The notes under the pieces: model-generated
The model's input: only the letters and a program-made list of their open reading frames with translations
Told to the model about the DNA's origin: nothing
The model's database searches: none
Assembly: GCA_043228905.1 (NCBI GenBank)
Contig: JBHGNT010000015.1
Span: forward strand, 1,178,001 to 1,242,000
DNA: 64,000 nucleotides
Direction of reading: 5' to 3'
From: Azolla caroliniana
Taxonomy: Eukaryota > Polypodiophyta
Shown here: one piece after another, positions 1 to 13,480 of the stretch
Layout of the letters: each line of letters begins with the position of its first letter
Numbering within the stretch: position 1 is the first letter of the stretch
Position numbers and translations under genes: made by a program

Positions 1-3000
1 AGTGCCAGTGGCTATCTATCTTTTGAGAGAGAGGATAAGAAGCCAGTCTTCATTGTGCATGCTTATCATACCCAATGTAGCAAATGAGCATTTGAGAACA
101 TCGAGAATTGCTGATGTAAAGCCCCTTCACAAATATGATTACTTGGATTCATAGTTAGCATGTAGTGAATGCAACTCAAGGAGCATCATCCCCTCCCATG
201 TTCACAACCACCACACCACCCCCTTCTTCAACAAATATCCTGACATACTTGCATAAATATGTATTTAGGTTGGTATTTCCATATCTAGATATGCAGGTAT
301 ATCTGCATTGTTATGTGCGCCAGAATATTTGTAGGTTGTATGCATTTATGTTTGGGAAACATATATCATAGCTTCTGGCGATTAACAAAAGAGATGATAG
401 CATGAAAGAAGCTTTTAACATCTTGGTCTCCTCTTGCTGCCTGACTCAAGCTCCCATAAATATACCACATAAAGAAATCCATCATAGAAGAAAAGAAACC
501 CCTGGTTAGCCTTGAGAAGACGTGAAAAAATAAAAAAGAATGATTAGGGACATGCGTTCCAACCTATTGTTGTGCAACAACGGATGACGCAGCCAAAACA
601 GCCTGGACAATATTTTGGATATGAGGGACAACAACAAAAACAGAATAATTCAAATTTTGGGTTGTGGGAGATATGCCATATAATTAAATATTAAAGACTG
701 TAAAATGTTTATGCCACCTTAAAAGTAAAAATAATACAGAAAATAAAAAATTTAAAATCCACATCTGTGGCAGCACGCAAACGGCTCTAGACCCTATGCT
801 CTACAACCATTCTCTAATCTACTAAGAAACTATCTCACTTTCCACGGCTGCCAGCCTTACCACCTACCTTAAGCCATTCCAGATCACGGCCACAAAGCCA
901 AACCCATTTGTTGCTTCCTGCAAAATTGCTGTTCCTGTAGATGTTCACATTCATGTTCCAGGTGCCCGTGATTATAGCTTAAGTAACACATTAGCAAATA
1001 TGATAGGGAATGCCAACTAGAAATAATGTGTGTCATTATACCTCACGCTCTGCTATGCACAGAGTACGGTAACCAGCATGGGCAAATTGTTGCATATGCT
1101 TAAGACTAGTTTCTGCAATCCCACCTTGATCTTTTGCCAGACGTTTAAGAATCATAGTGTCTGCACCTTTGCAGTATAGCTTTATCCTGACCACAAAATC
1201 TGGTATTTATGACTTTGAAGCTTAAAGCAAAATTAGAGCAAATAATCATTGTGTGCATTTAAAAACTACCGTCCATTTGAATTTTTGCAAATGATGCTCA
1301 TCCTCTTTCTTTCACTGGTGAATTCTAAAACTGCCAAGATGGTGTGTGCTTCGGGAAACTGACCCTAAAAACAGTCAGGGAGACAATACTTCTTAGAAGA
1401 TTTCACCCAAGCCCCTCAAACAGTCATCACGTGTATTCTAACTGACTCACACACATATTCATTTATATATACACTGGTATAATGCAGTGCAAGTATATAC
1501 ATACTATGATGCAGTAAAAAATGAAGCAAATATATACATAGAATATAATTACAATGAATACCTACCCAGTAAATATTAATACATATCCCAAACACATGGA
1601 TACAAGAATGCAGAACATTACTCTGAAATAAAAACCACGGTCCATTAAATTTTCTATATTGGAACCTGGCATTCTGTTGTAAGCATGTCTGAATCCCGCC
1701 CAGTGAGCTGGAAACCACAAATAGCTGCTCCCTAAAATAATCAAACATCTTATAAAGCATGAATAAAATAGTGTCATTGAAGGCCACTTTATAGATAGCT
1801 TGTAAGCATTCGAATAAAATGATGTAGTCATGCACTTGGAAACATATATCACTGTTGAACACTTCTCTTAAGCAAAAAAACATGAAATTTGGGCAATACT
1901 ACCAAAAACACATCATAATGCCCCAAAGATTCATAGGACGAACATGGAAAAGGAGGAACGGGATGCATATTCTATTGGGCATGGCATTGCATTAACTGCC
2001 ACATGAGGGGAAGTCAATATGAGAATACCAATGTTTCAGGTATTACTTGGAAGCTTCAAAGAATGGACATTTAGAATCCTAGGGTTTTGGCACTGAATTG
2101 AGCTTGAACAGACATATGACAACCAATTGAAACCCTAAAGAGGAGGCCAGGTCAACATGTGGCAAACTCAAAAATGCCAAACTATTTGTAATGAGCAGCA
2201 AATGTAGAAAAAGACTTCAGCAGCACATGGATGACTATTGCCTACTATATCAGAACTCGCATGAAACAGATAAACACACCAAAATTCGATGCTATTATAG
2301 TCCAACAGAATTGATCAAACAAGTGACTTCAACATTCTCTACGACAAAAAGAGGTTCAAGGTGTTGACTGGAATCATTCTGGAAAGTTATCAGTGATCAC
2401 TACAATCTCCTTGAGTGAAGGCCGAGAATGATGAGATGTACGGATAGACTTTAGATGCCTTCAGAATTATGAATGTCAATTCTTTCAATGGACTTTAACG
2501 TCACTTTTAGTTGCACAAACTTGATTTATATAACAATGACTGAAGTTAAGGGGATAAATAAACAAAAATGTAGCTGTGACTGGGTTGAGAAAAGAATAAG
2601 AGGATCATATGTTGAAAGAAAGTAAGTTATAATAACAATCTAATATGTATGAGATATCAAATCCACCTCAAAGACAGTTCTTAGCGCTGACATCATCAAA
2701 TAAGAGAAAACTCATGGATACTCATAAAAAACTATTTTAATCAGTTAAATTACATACCTTCACTAAGGCTTCTTCATCTGGTGAAGATGACTGGTATATT
2801 ATCTCTCCAGTCTCCTCTTCATCAGCATAAGTTGGTATAGCTGTATGACAGATTGCAAGGTGCAGAAAGAAATCTTTGCATTTCTGACTTTGTGAATTTG
2901 GGAGTGCATCGACTTTCTGCAACTCTTCTATAAGATATTGATCTTCACATATGGTGTGCATGCAAGGTTCTGATTTTGACTCTTCCCAGATTCCATCCCT

Positions 3001-6000
3001 TGTAAAGTCCCCATAAATAACACCATTTATAGAGCATTGGACGAACGTCATCACATTTTGAGTAAGAGTACCCGTTTTATCAGATAATACATCATGCACC
3101 TGTTGCATTTGTATTATGATGAGTTGGAAAACTGGGGACATACAAAGAAAAAAAATAAAAAAATACTGAAGAAAGCCATTATTTCTAAGCAATTTTGTGG
3201 CAATCCAAGAAGCACTCTTAATACAAATAAAAACACTATTTATCATAACTGTTTTTAACATGAATCCAGAACAAATATAATCATAAGTTATTTGCCTCAC
3301 CTTCAGTTTCTATTATTCTAATGTTTGTAGCTTATATTAGCTGTGCTCATAAGGTCAATTAGAATCGGCATGTCGCAAAGGAAGTAAAGAGATTATACAA
3401 ACTAGGAGCGCGAGCACTGCAACTATCTAAACATGTATAGAACTGTAAAAGGAAACCTAGAAGAGCCATCAGTAATAGGCCACAACTGGCAAGAGGTGGG
3501 GAACAGCTTCGTGGATTTACAGAGCTTCATTATGGCAAAAACAGATGCACCAACTTGTTTCAAAACGCTGAGGGAAAAATCTGTAGGATGCTTCAATAGC
3601 AGCACCAAAGATAAAACCATATTTGCCCCCCCTCAGAGAACAAAAATATAGTCAGGGATCTTCACTTTATCATAGTAGAGTCTAATTAGTCTGTATACTG
3701 AGCTGTAGATGATGTAACCCTACCTATTGCACCATGTAACAATGAGCAGTGTCATATTATTTATAGGTAAGAGGTTTCTTCAAATTAAGGCATATAATGC
3801 TCTCCTTTTATCCGACTTTATCTCAGGGCCATGTGGGTGCTAGATTGCTTTGCTAACAATTTTCACCTTCTTTACGGCCACGAAAATGGGCATAGCACAA
3901 CCAGTAGGATATACAAACTTCTTGGATGGTACAACACTAGGATGGGATTTCGTCAGTTGTTGATCAATGGAGTACGCTTGGTTTCTCAACCAGTTTTATA
4001 TGGTTTGTGTCATTAATTGCAGCTTGTGCAGTTTATGATTTTTCCTTGATCATATTCATTTGCACCAACAACACATGATATGTTTGTAGATTCTTAACTG
4101 TAAACATGATTAAATTTTATTTACAAAAGAAAAGCCAAAAGTAAGTTCTCATTTTCACCTGTCCAAGCTCTTCATTTAGATTTAACGTTCGTGCCTGAGC
4201 TGGACCACCTGCTGGCTTGTGAAACATCCGAGAATCCCAATGTATAAAACAACATTGAATGACCTTGACAAGCTCGAGGGTAATACATAGTGAGATGGGT
4301 ATTAGCGAACTGAGCAGGATGAGAAACCTGAACAGTATAAAATGTCTAAACTCAAATATAGGAATTGCAAAACAGGAAAATTTTCTGCAGAGATATTTCA
4401 TCCTCAACCCACCATACCAGGTACCACGGGAAATTGCCATTCTTAAGATATCTTATCCAGGCTACAGAAGAGAAACGAAAGAACAAACCTTAAAAGCTGT
4501 ATTAGAAGGCCTGGAAGGTCCAAACCAGGTTCGGGCCAAACATAATCAGCTGCAAGATAAAAATGGTGTAGATTTCTCTCTGTCCACATGAAATGACCAA
4601 TTGCCAATCCAAGACATAGAATCAACTGATATACAAATAGTCCAGAAACCAGAACGTTCATCTTCCTTTCCAAGCGAGAGACCTAATTATAAGCTTTTGG
4701 GTGTTAAAATCTATAAATGATCATCTGCACATCTGCATATGCTATGAATAAATTATCTCACATTTCAAAAACTAAAGAATTAGAGGGACCTCCTAGAAAC
4801 CACAAATATGTTATACTTTTGTCGGAGCTGGAACTATGGTCCTCATATACTTTGTATCAGCGCCTGTAAACACAACTGCTCCAATCACCCATTCTGTATT
4901 TCTTAGTGTTGCCCCTCTAAGCAATATCTGACTTATATCTAAAGGCATTAATCCCTGACCCTGCAGTAAATATTACAAAATCCTTCAGTATTATGTTTTT
5001 AAATTAGTATACAATCCTTATATCAAGAGAAACAACTAGCACTTCAATTTCTGTAAAAATGTCTACAATTAATCTGAGAGTATCTCTCATTCGGGCATGT
5101 TGGCTGCAGTCAAATGTAAGTGGATTTGGTTTAGATCAATAAAAACTCCTTAACATGGGTCAAACAGGAAATAGTTTGACCTTAGGGTTTCAAAAATTGT
5201 GACTCAGGTGCAAACTAGAATTTGAGCATCTTTCATATGCTTCGTTAGGTAATACTTTTGCATTATTGTTTTGAACCACCCCAAAAAAACAAAAAAATCT
5301 GATGAACATCCGCAAATGTATATGATTCCCCGTTGAAGTTTATTCAGTGGAGCTACAAAAATTAATGTCCTAAGAACTATGTTTAAGAATATTCAGACAA
5401 AAGTTTCTAGGTTAGAACTTGATAAATTATTATAATGCCTTGGCAGTCAACTGGATAAAGCAAGAAATGCATAGATGGGAAGATACAACAATCGAATATG
5501 TCCTCTTTCTTTTTATGTAAAATGCTATTTACACTATCAGCTTGGAGCAAATACTACCATCTACATGCATTTTCAAATTTGTTCCTTTTACATACAAAGT
5601 TGTTGTAATATTTTGTACACTATGGGTACCTGAAATGACACAAATCCTTCAAATTCATTCACTCTATTATTTGGTTGTTCACATTCTATAATAAGTCCCG
5701 ATAACCCATGGAATGACACATCTCCATCTTCAGAATTCATTGTCGATGCTTGATAAAAGGAGTTTCGAATTTTAAGATTTGTCTCACCGTCCAAATTAGT
5801 TGTCTCAAGATATGCCATCCCTGCCACAGCCACCACAATCACATAACCTATCAGCAGACACAAACAGATGCAGACAGCTTGATCATTTTTGAGAAAGGAA
5901 AATAATATTCAACCTTGTGGATGTTGGCAGGACGATGCCTTTATTAGAATAAAGATTATATGCAATATGAAAATAAATAAAGCACAACCTTGTGCGTCAG

Positions 6001-8418
6001 ACGACGACAGAAATAGTAGATCTGCAGGAATTTCAGAATTATTTTGCACTCTTATAATATCTCCAACTATGATCGATTTCCATTCTAAAGGTTTAAGTCC
6101 TCCTCCTTGTAAAACTTCAGATTTGCGTGCATTCACCTGCTCATTACTTAGAAAAGAAAAATCCTGCAGTGACTACATTACACATAAATGTCCATAAATT
6201 CAATAAACATTTTATGCATTCTCCAACTTTGTTTCATGTTTTAACTTTTCGCACTAGCTATACCCTAAGTATGTGAATCCATTCTCTTATGAAGACATGT
6301 ATATCAATACATGAAACCTCGAGGCAAGCAAGCTTCCACTCATCCTGCATAGGTCATTCTTCAGGGCATCTAAGGATAATAAAACTTAAGAAGTCTTTCA
6401 CAAACCTAATGTGCTCAATTGTTAAGGTATGCACCAACATCTCTAATGAGAAACACTTCAACACCTAGGTATGGCTCCAGAGAATACTATCATCTGGATG
6501 ATACTAAAAGATATTTAACTTATAATTAGGAAGTTCAGTACCATAAATTACCAAAGACCCTAGACATAAGATTCAACGAACACTACTTTCTACTTAAACT
6601 AATGATTTTGAGACCAAACAACACTTTGAGAGGTTCATGTGTCTATGCAGTGTCTATGACATGTGCCTGCATTTTCCTTCACTTGTGAACACCTTGTAGG
6701 CGTTTACTATCCTTATCTGATATGTTTACATGCCAAAGAAATAGAGTATGTAATATTTGCTCATAAGGGTCCTATAGAAGCATGAGTGCAGTTAGAATTA
6801 CAAAATAGTACTGTTGTACAAGGAAACAACCAAAGATGTCCTCCTTTCCAAAGTGAAAAGTCTCCAAAGTGCAGTGAAATGCATTAGTTGCCTCCCTTTT
6901 GAATGTGAAACATTAAAGGCACTTAAAATGCACAAAAAAGAGCCAGATACATCAAACATTATTGAGAGAATGAGAATGATAAAGGGCAGGTAACCCTTCA
7001 ATGTACTTATAGGTTATACCTCTGCATCAGATTTGTGGCGCTTATAATCATAATGAGCATCTTTGAGAGCATTTACGAGCAGCACAAATAAGAGGGGCAC
7101 CAACGTAGTTTCAATACCAGTTGGTGACAGCCCTGGGATGAGCTGAATGACAGATATCAAAAGAAAATACAGATTTACTGCTCTTGAAAATTGCTCGAAG
7201 AGGTTGACAGGTATAAATGTGGTAATCTTATACTTTGAAGTAACAAGCATATTGTCACAGAACCTGCAGGTTGAAGGACAGATGTACAGATTACCATGTA
7301 TTCTCTCATTTACTAGATATAGCTGGAAACAGTTAGAATCACAGAAATTGGAACGCCTGACAAGTTCAGATAAACATAATGTATGAAGTATTTGTATGCA
7401 TGAAAAACAACCGATGAAATATAGCATCATCATATTCAAGGGATGTGAAATCTATATATAATCGATATTGGACCCTACTCTTGAGACTGAAGAGCCTTGA
7501 TTCGAGCCCTGCGTGTGATATGCATACGTACAGCACGATAAGTTTGTCGATCTGCCATCTGCATGGATCATACATAACATGGAAAATGTATTATATGATA
7601 GAAGATGCAAACAAAAAAAAAGCAAAGGTAAATTTCAGAAGTTCATACACTAACATCAACCTAAAAACCTCAATCACAGAAGTTATAAGTTTGAATTTTG
7701 TAAATCCTGAAACTTGAATCTAAGTTTTCAGATTTTCAAACAAGACGTGTTGTAAGGAGATATTTTTTCATCAGTTGCCATTTTTAAGGATAAATGAGGA
7801 GACAGGAGCCCATGAGTGATATGAAGCCAACCAGCCCGCGCTACATGATTCTAAGATTGATGGGCAAGGACACATAAGAGGCTGGAAACCACCTTATAAT
7901 TCAGCCATGTACATTGAAGAATATGTATGGAAATATAGAGAAAGAAAATGGATCCACAGGAAAAAATGAAAAAAAAGATCGACACAACGACTTAATTATT
8001 ACTGCAGCAGAAAGATGCTTTCCTGCATTGGGCTCATAAAACAAAGCACAAACGCCACCCATTCCCCTTTGGTTTCTAGTGGGAGAGATAGGAGTCGGCA
8101 CCCAGAAAATAGAAGGGTAAAGACCTAGCTCTGTGCTTGGCTTTTTAACAGGATGGCAGAATGGAAGGAAGTTATTGGCCTACGGAAACCTTAATCTTAG
8201 AAGTTACAAATTTGAAATTTGATCCAATATTCTATGAAGCTAAAGTTAGAAACGGAAACTCAAGAACCAGAAATTTCAAAAAATTAAACCTTCTTGGGAC
8301 TGAATGAATCTCCTCTTCTATTGGATGACCTCCTGGCACCAGGCCAGTCTTCACCATCTTCCATCAATCTGGATGAGAATCCTTCATACAAAGGGTTGGT
8401 GAAGTCTTGGGGTCTCAT
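1..8418 (-). CDS. P4-type phospholipid flippase ATPase, 5' part of gene (3' end beyond window)
   Basis: P4-ATPases flip aminophospholipids to the cytosolic leaflet of plasma, Golgi and endosomal membranes using ATP, usually with a CDC50/ALIS partner. Exons placed by reading, right to left: 8418-8290, 7322-7020, 6136-5989, 5820-5630, 4960-4817, 4682-4489, 4327-4159, 3099-2758, 1358-1270, 1186-1042. All have GT-AG borders, and phases agree at every adjacent join. Visible motifs are FCDN and NLFEQFSR before the first membrane segment, NLDGETNLK of the actuator domain, PISL in membrane segment 4 (the P4 hallmark), DKTGTLT with the phosphorylated Asp near residue 433, SSPDEEALVK, TSERKRMS and KGADTMI of the nucleotide-binding domain. 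A short exon of about 20-25 residues between 2757 and 1359 was not found. The TGDK and GDGxND parts must lie left of the window. An intron acceptor may precede the ATG at 8418, so a further 5' exon is possible. Motif style resembles the ATP8A/ALA group. Confidence 0.92.
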
Positions 8419-9990
8419 GTCCACTCCGCCGTCATTCTCCAAACTCGATGGCTAGACGAAAACAGTGTAACCAATTTATCATTCAAAATCTACCAAACAT
8501 ATTTCCATTTTTTGTATTTTTTCCAGAATTTATGGGAATCAATCAATACATCAATTCTTTGATAAAAACCTTGATTTTGATTGCGCCAATAAAACCTTCA
8601 TTTAGAGGTCATACCCAAATGGCTCAACATCATATCATAACTAGGATGGTTGAATGAAGAGGAAGTGCAACGTCTAAATATGAATACCAAATGTCCTATA
8701 ATGAGCCTCCATAAAAAACTTCCAAGATTTCACGTCAATCATGACAGCCTTTTCCTCAAACACAAGCTCTCATCAATTCATATGCATTAATAAAAGAACT
8801 ATCCTTTGGAAGCAATATATCGAAAGAGGCACCACTATATAGTTGGATAATCACTTCTTCAGAGAAGAAACATCTTTAGGTTGATGATGATGATTGCTAA
8901 TTTGTGGTTTTTGGATGTGAAATGATACGTTATAATGAAGCTTGAGAAGTTGAAAAGCTATCATTATGAAGATTATACATGTACAAGATGAATGCACCAA
9001 AAACTGTTGTTAATGACTGCCCTAAATTAGGTTATTTTTGTAAAATTACAAAAAGAGGTAGTTGTAATGTGGTTGATGACTGCCCTACCTGAGGTTATTT
9101 TGTAATTTTGTAGAAAAAGTTTGTAATTTTACAGAAATAGTGGGTTCTGAAGCAAGGGTCTAACACTGTTGTTGCTGGTAAATATTTGGATGATTTAGCG
9201 TAAGTTTTACTGGAGTGAAGGTCCCAGAAGCATTTGGTGAAGGCTGATCGTGAGAATTTCATTACTGGTATTTAACTGTCTCTTTTCTGTTGTTATCCCA
9301 CAAGTTTTCATATTTCTTTTGAATAGATGCACCAGGTTGCATCATCAATCATCACATTGTAAATGATAGGTCTCAATTGTGTCCCAAGAATGCACAAAGA
9401 TTTCTCTAAAAGCATCGTTTCACAATTTGTGTATACTGTGATGCTGTATTGTCATCAAATACGTCAATGCTAATAATATATGGATGATACACTACAAACT
9501 GTGATCAGAAAATATGGTTAAAATGATCAAATTTTTGTGGATAGATTGTATTACACAGGGATAGTTGATAATGCAATGCTAATAATGAACATACTACAAA
9601 TGGAATGCAAAACATGATCAAGAAATCATAGTAAAATTGATCCAGTTAGAAAACCCTGTATTCAAATATATGGCCAGAATAGGGCCGAAAATAGAACTAT
9701 TACAATAAATGTATCGAGAGAGAAGGCATTTGGTAAAACAAAATGATCAAATCAACAAAAACAATCAATCAAGCATAGACAACAAACTATGCATTTGCCA
9801 GGGTTTGCAGGTTCATGCAAACAAGGAGGAAAACAAATGTGTCTATCTTGTAAAGCATTGGGTAAATACAAAATGATCAAATCACGCAATAAATAAATAA
9901 CAATCACGGATAGCAAATAAAATATGCATCGACCAGAACTACAAGGTTAGTGTAGATGAGGAAGGAAAAAAAAAATGTGTATATCTGTGA
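8419..9990. other. Intergenic, AT-rich, no gene seen
   Basis: No coding signal is visible on either strand. Around 9000-9140 a short phrase (ACTGCCCTA followed by GGTTATTTT) occurs twice. From 9741 to about 9985 there are two diverged copies of a roughly 129-bp direct repeat, each starting AAAATGATCAAATCA and ending in AAATGTGT(C/A)TATCT. Confidence 0.5.
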
Positions 9991-9996
9991 ACACTC

Positions 9997-10905
9997 ATGG
10001 ATGCTGCTCGATCAATGCTAAAAACAGCAAACCTCCCAAACACCTTTTGGGAAGAAGCCGCCGCGGCAACAGCTTGCTATTTACAAAATCAATTGCCTAC
10101 GACAACACTCAGCTCTCAAACACCATTCAAAAAATGGTCCGGTATCAAACCGGATCTCTCTCACCTAAAGATCTTTGGCAGTACAGCATACTTGTATGTA
10201 CCTAATGCGACTAGAAATAAACTAGAAGATCGAGCAACCAAACAAATTTTTGTCGGCTATGGTGACCGCTTCGGCAAGAAAGGATATTGTCTTTACAATC
10301 CAATCACCTGTAAGTTTCAATTGAGTAGAAGTTGCATTTTTTTATGAAACTTCTATCTTCTCACCATCACCCCAAGATACTTCTATCTTCTCACCATCAC
10401 CATCATATACAATTACTTGTTTCAAAAGACAAAACCTATACCCAATTCCCATCACACCCATCAAAATATCAAATGCCTCTCGTCAAATCCATGATGCTGG
10501 CATTCAAAACACCCTCAAATGGCGTCTTAGGGTAGGTCACCCACAGCTTAAGTTTCAATTGAGTAGAAGGTGCATTTTTTTATGAAACTTCTATCTTCTC
10601 ACCATCACCCCAAGATACTTCTATCTTCTCACCATCACCATCATATACAATTCCTTGTTTCAAAACACAAAACCTATACCCAATTCCCATCACACCCATC
10701 AACATATCAAATGCCTCTCGTCAAATCCATGATGCTGGCATTCAAAACACCCTCAAATGGCATCTTCACAGCTTAAGTTTCAATTGAGTAGAAGTTGCAT
10801 TTTTTTACGAAACTTCTATCCTCTCACCATCACCCCAAGATACTTCTCATGACCCATCTAATCAAAACTCAGAAAATCTAACCCCTGATGAATTAAACAG
10901 GGCAC
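9997..10905 (+). pseudogene. Ty1/copia polyprotein relic (end of integrase core and linker)
   Basis: An open stretch from 9997 reads like the C-terminal part of a Copia integrase core: MLKTANLPNTFWEEA, followed by HLKIFGSTAYLYVP and IFVGYGDRFGKKGY, which are typical post-DDE Copia phrases. The frame breaks at about 10345. Shifted pieces such as ETSIFSPSPQ and later HDPSNQN...LTPDEL near 10850-10905 continue the linker before reverse transcriptase. Neither the catalytic triad nor the reverse transcriptase is present, and no LTR was found next to it. The element is dead and old. Its codon use is AT-rich like the surroundings and unlike the GC-rich Copia copies to the right, so it belongs to a different family. 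Confidence 0.75.
10313..10850 (+). repeat. Tandem duplication of 225-238 bp, about 2.3 copies, inside the Copia relic
   Basis: The unit beginning AGTTTCAATTGAGTAGAAG starts at 10313, 10551 and 10776. The first two units are nearly identical and the third is partial. Each carries the same coding phrase of the Copia linker, so the duplication arose inside the element or after its insertion. Confidence 0.9.
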
Positions 10906-12362
10906 ATTAAATGAAATACATGCAGAAATAGAAAGCGAGTGCAATAACCAGGGAACCTGAATTCGTTGCTTCTTCTGCTGGAGGGTGCATTCGACAGAGG
11001 CAGAGATGATGCTGCTGGGACATAAGGAAGCGTAGGACGGAGACAGAGACAGAGACAAGTGTACCGGCCAGAACAGTTGCCGCCGATGGGCGCCCAGGCG
11101 GCAACAGCCTTTTGTCCGGCCAGTGTGAAACCGCCCAACAAATCGTTTTGTGATCTTCCTAGATTGGTCATAGATTGGTCGTACACTGGCCGTATATTGT
11201 AGAGGGGTTTTGGGCGGGGACACGGTAGAAAAGGCAGGGGAGTGGGGGATTCGGAAATCATTCCCAACCAAACGAAAAGTATAGTTCTTTTCTCTCCGCT
11301 TAAACATACGATCGCGTCCTGTCACTTTCATTTCCAGAGAGATGTGTTTTTGTTTTTTGCAAATTTGTGGTTGGCAAAAGTTGGGATGCATAACAAATCA
11401 ACACGCATGATCCGTCGTCGTAAGCGAGGATTGTGGTTGTTCCTTGACTAACCTTTTTCATCTATTGATGCTCCTTGCCAATTAGAATCCAACCCCTTGA
11501 TTATATTATAAATGGTGAAGTTTAGAGTAAAATCACGCTAACACCCAACAAAAAAGTACACTCTTAAGATTGACATAGAAGTTGAAAAGGCTCGATTGTT
11601 TGGTTGGCACGTGTTCCTTGCTTGTCCAATTGGATATCTTTTGTTCTAGTATATGAACAGTAGAGACTTTGTTGTTCAAACCACCTATAATTTCGTGATC
11701 GATTATTTTTTAGACATAACATAATTTCCTACTTTCACATGTGTTCCAAAGATGTTGACTATATGTCAACTACAATTTGAATCAAATAATCCGTAGGTGT
11801 TCGTAGAGGGTATCTTTGTTTCTGATGAAGTCAAAATTGACCTATGGGACAAAATAAGCATATATTATTGTGTCTGAACCTTTTCTAAGAAGGGGGTTAC
11901 TACTTTGCAGTAAAAACTATCTATGTGAAAACAATGTGCACACATACGCAATCACCTTGCTTGGCGGGGATTCAAGTATGGTACTAAAATTATTATGTTT
12001 GTCTAATAAGTCCCTTATTGCGATTTACCTTATACATTGAGCCATGCAAAGAAGTGATATTCATCATCCATTATGGTTTCATAACATACCTTGAATATCT
12101 TCATATCAAAGCGAACATACCATAATCCTCCATCAACCCCTAATGATTGTGAATGAATTCAAGGAAGTGTCAAGGCTCTCTAGGAACTAAGGCTCATGTG
12201 AGTAATCAAAATTGCTTGGATATGTTCTAACCTTTTTTTAGCTTGTTTTAGGGCCAAATCCTGGGGTTGTTTGCAATGTGATATTCCAAATTTTGACATT
12301 TTAACATTCTTTGTTGATGTGTTTTTTTCAAGATGTGCACATCAAGAAACATCGAGTTTCTA
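10906..12362. other. Intergenic; one unassigned minus-strand open stretch
   Basis: Minus-strand reading is open over about 10893-11267 in two frames, with a GC content above the flanks. No family was recognised, and the predicted peptides (rich in Ser, Leu and Pro) look like chance. A small first exon is conceivable because the composition resembles a plant 5' exon, but there is no support for it. From 11,450 to 12,360 the DNA is AT-rich with nothing identifiable. Confidence 0.35.
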
Positions 12363-13015
12363 AGTGTGGCATGTTGGTTGCAAGCTGGACCACACTGGGT
12401 CATCGTCACCGCCCAACAAGGTACTTAACCAACACCTTCCTTGACAACAACCATAGATCAAGAGTTTTTTAGTGTGGTTGGCCAATTGGTTGCAAGTTGG
12501 ACCACATATAGGTCGTCTACACTGCCCAACAAGGTACTTAACCAACACCTTCCTTGACAACAACCATAGATCAAGGGTTTATTAGTGTGGTTGGCCAATT
12601 GCTTGCAAGTTGGACCACATATAGGTCGTCTACATTGCCCAACAAGTACTCAACCAACACCTTCCTTGACAACAACAATAGATCAAGAGTTTATTAGCAT
12701 GGTTGGCCAATCGGTTGCAAGATGGATCACATTGGGTCATCTACACTGCCCAACAAGTACTTAACCAACACCTTCCTTGACAACAACCATAGATCAAGAA
12801 TTAATGAGTTTGCCCGGTCAATTGGTTGCAAGTTGGACCACATTGGGTCGTCCACACCGCCCAACAAGTACTTAACCAACACCGTCCTCGACAACAACCA
12901 TAGATCAAGAGTTTATTAGTGTGGCCGGCCAATCGGTTGCAAGACGAACCAAACAGGGTCATCTACATCGCCCAACAAAGTACTTAACCAATACTTCCAC
13001 GACAACAATCATAGG
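12363..13015. repeat. Tandem satellite, unit about 112 bp, nearly 6 copies
   Basis: The phrase CCATAGATCAAGAG recurs at about 12451, 12564, 12676, 12787 and 12898, giving spacings of 111-113 bp. Each unit also holds GGTTGCAAG, TGGACCACAT and ACTTAACCAACACC. Copies differ by single-base changes and small indels. There is no spacer/repeat alternation, so this is a head-to-tail satellite. It lies upstream of the BZW/5MP gene. Confidence 0.93.
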
Positions 13016-13021
13016 CCCAAG

Positions 13022-13262
13022 AACCCGATCCAACTCACATGGATAGTCACACCCGATCGCAAGGCCTGACCCGAGAGCAACGACAACATGCATTGATGAG
13101 AGGTGCATTGTCGAAACACTCCAAATCAAAGCCAAATCAAAGCTAGTGTATGTACAAGGAAGGAGCCCAAGTTGTGGTCCCCCAAAATCAAAGCCAAATG
13201 TAGTGTATGTATGAGGAGCCCAAACTTGATGGCACAACCTTAGTGCTACCCCCTTGATATGA
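13022..13262. repeat. Short direct repeat, two copies
   Basis: CAAAGCCAAAT...AGTGTATGTA followed by GAGCCCAA occurs at about 13128-13172 and again at about 13186-13230, a spacing near 57 bp. It directly follows the 112-bp satellite and may be its degenerate edge. Confidence 0.55.
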
Positions 13263-13297
13263 GACATAACTACAAAGTCTCTTCACACACATACTTT

Positions 13298-13298
<1 letters not shown>

Positions 13299-13328
<30 letters not shown>
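13299..13328 (+). repeat. (CT)n microsatellite in the probable 5' leader of the BZW/5MP gene
   Basis: A run of about 15 CT units is followed by a further pyrimidine-rich stretch up to about 13,400. CT-rich leaders are common just downstream of plant transcription starts. Its position about 150 bp before the start codon at 13,481 fits a 5' UTR. Confidence 0.8.
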
Positions 13329-13334
<6 letters not shown>

Positions 13335-13480
13335 AAAGACCCTCCCCTCTCCCCTGTTCTCTAAGATCTCCCCTGTTCCTTCTCCGTCTCGCAGATTTTC
13401 CTTTCCTTTCCTTTTTTACAGAGACGTAGCTCCCCACACACACACAGGCCGCAGAACACCATATCTCCAAGTCTTGGTTT

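Noticed and set aside
28-1000. Further flippase exons near the left edge
   Set aside because: One stretch near 870-930 (minus) has plausible splice borders but its peptide does not match the family, so it was not added.
1416-1883. 155-codon minus-strand open frame within the flippase gene
   Set aside because: It lies in intron sequence between placed exons and does not encode any P4-ATPase motif.
12363-13015. CRISPR-like array
   Set aside because: Units are contiguous 112-bp tandem copies without unique spacers, and the context is a plant nuclear genome.
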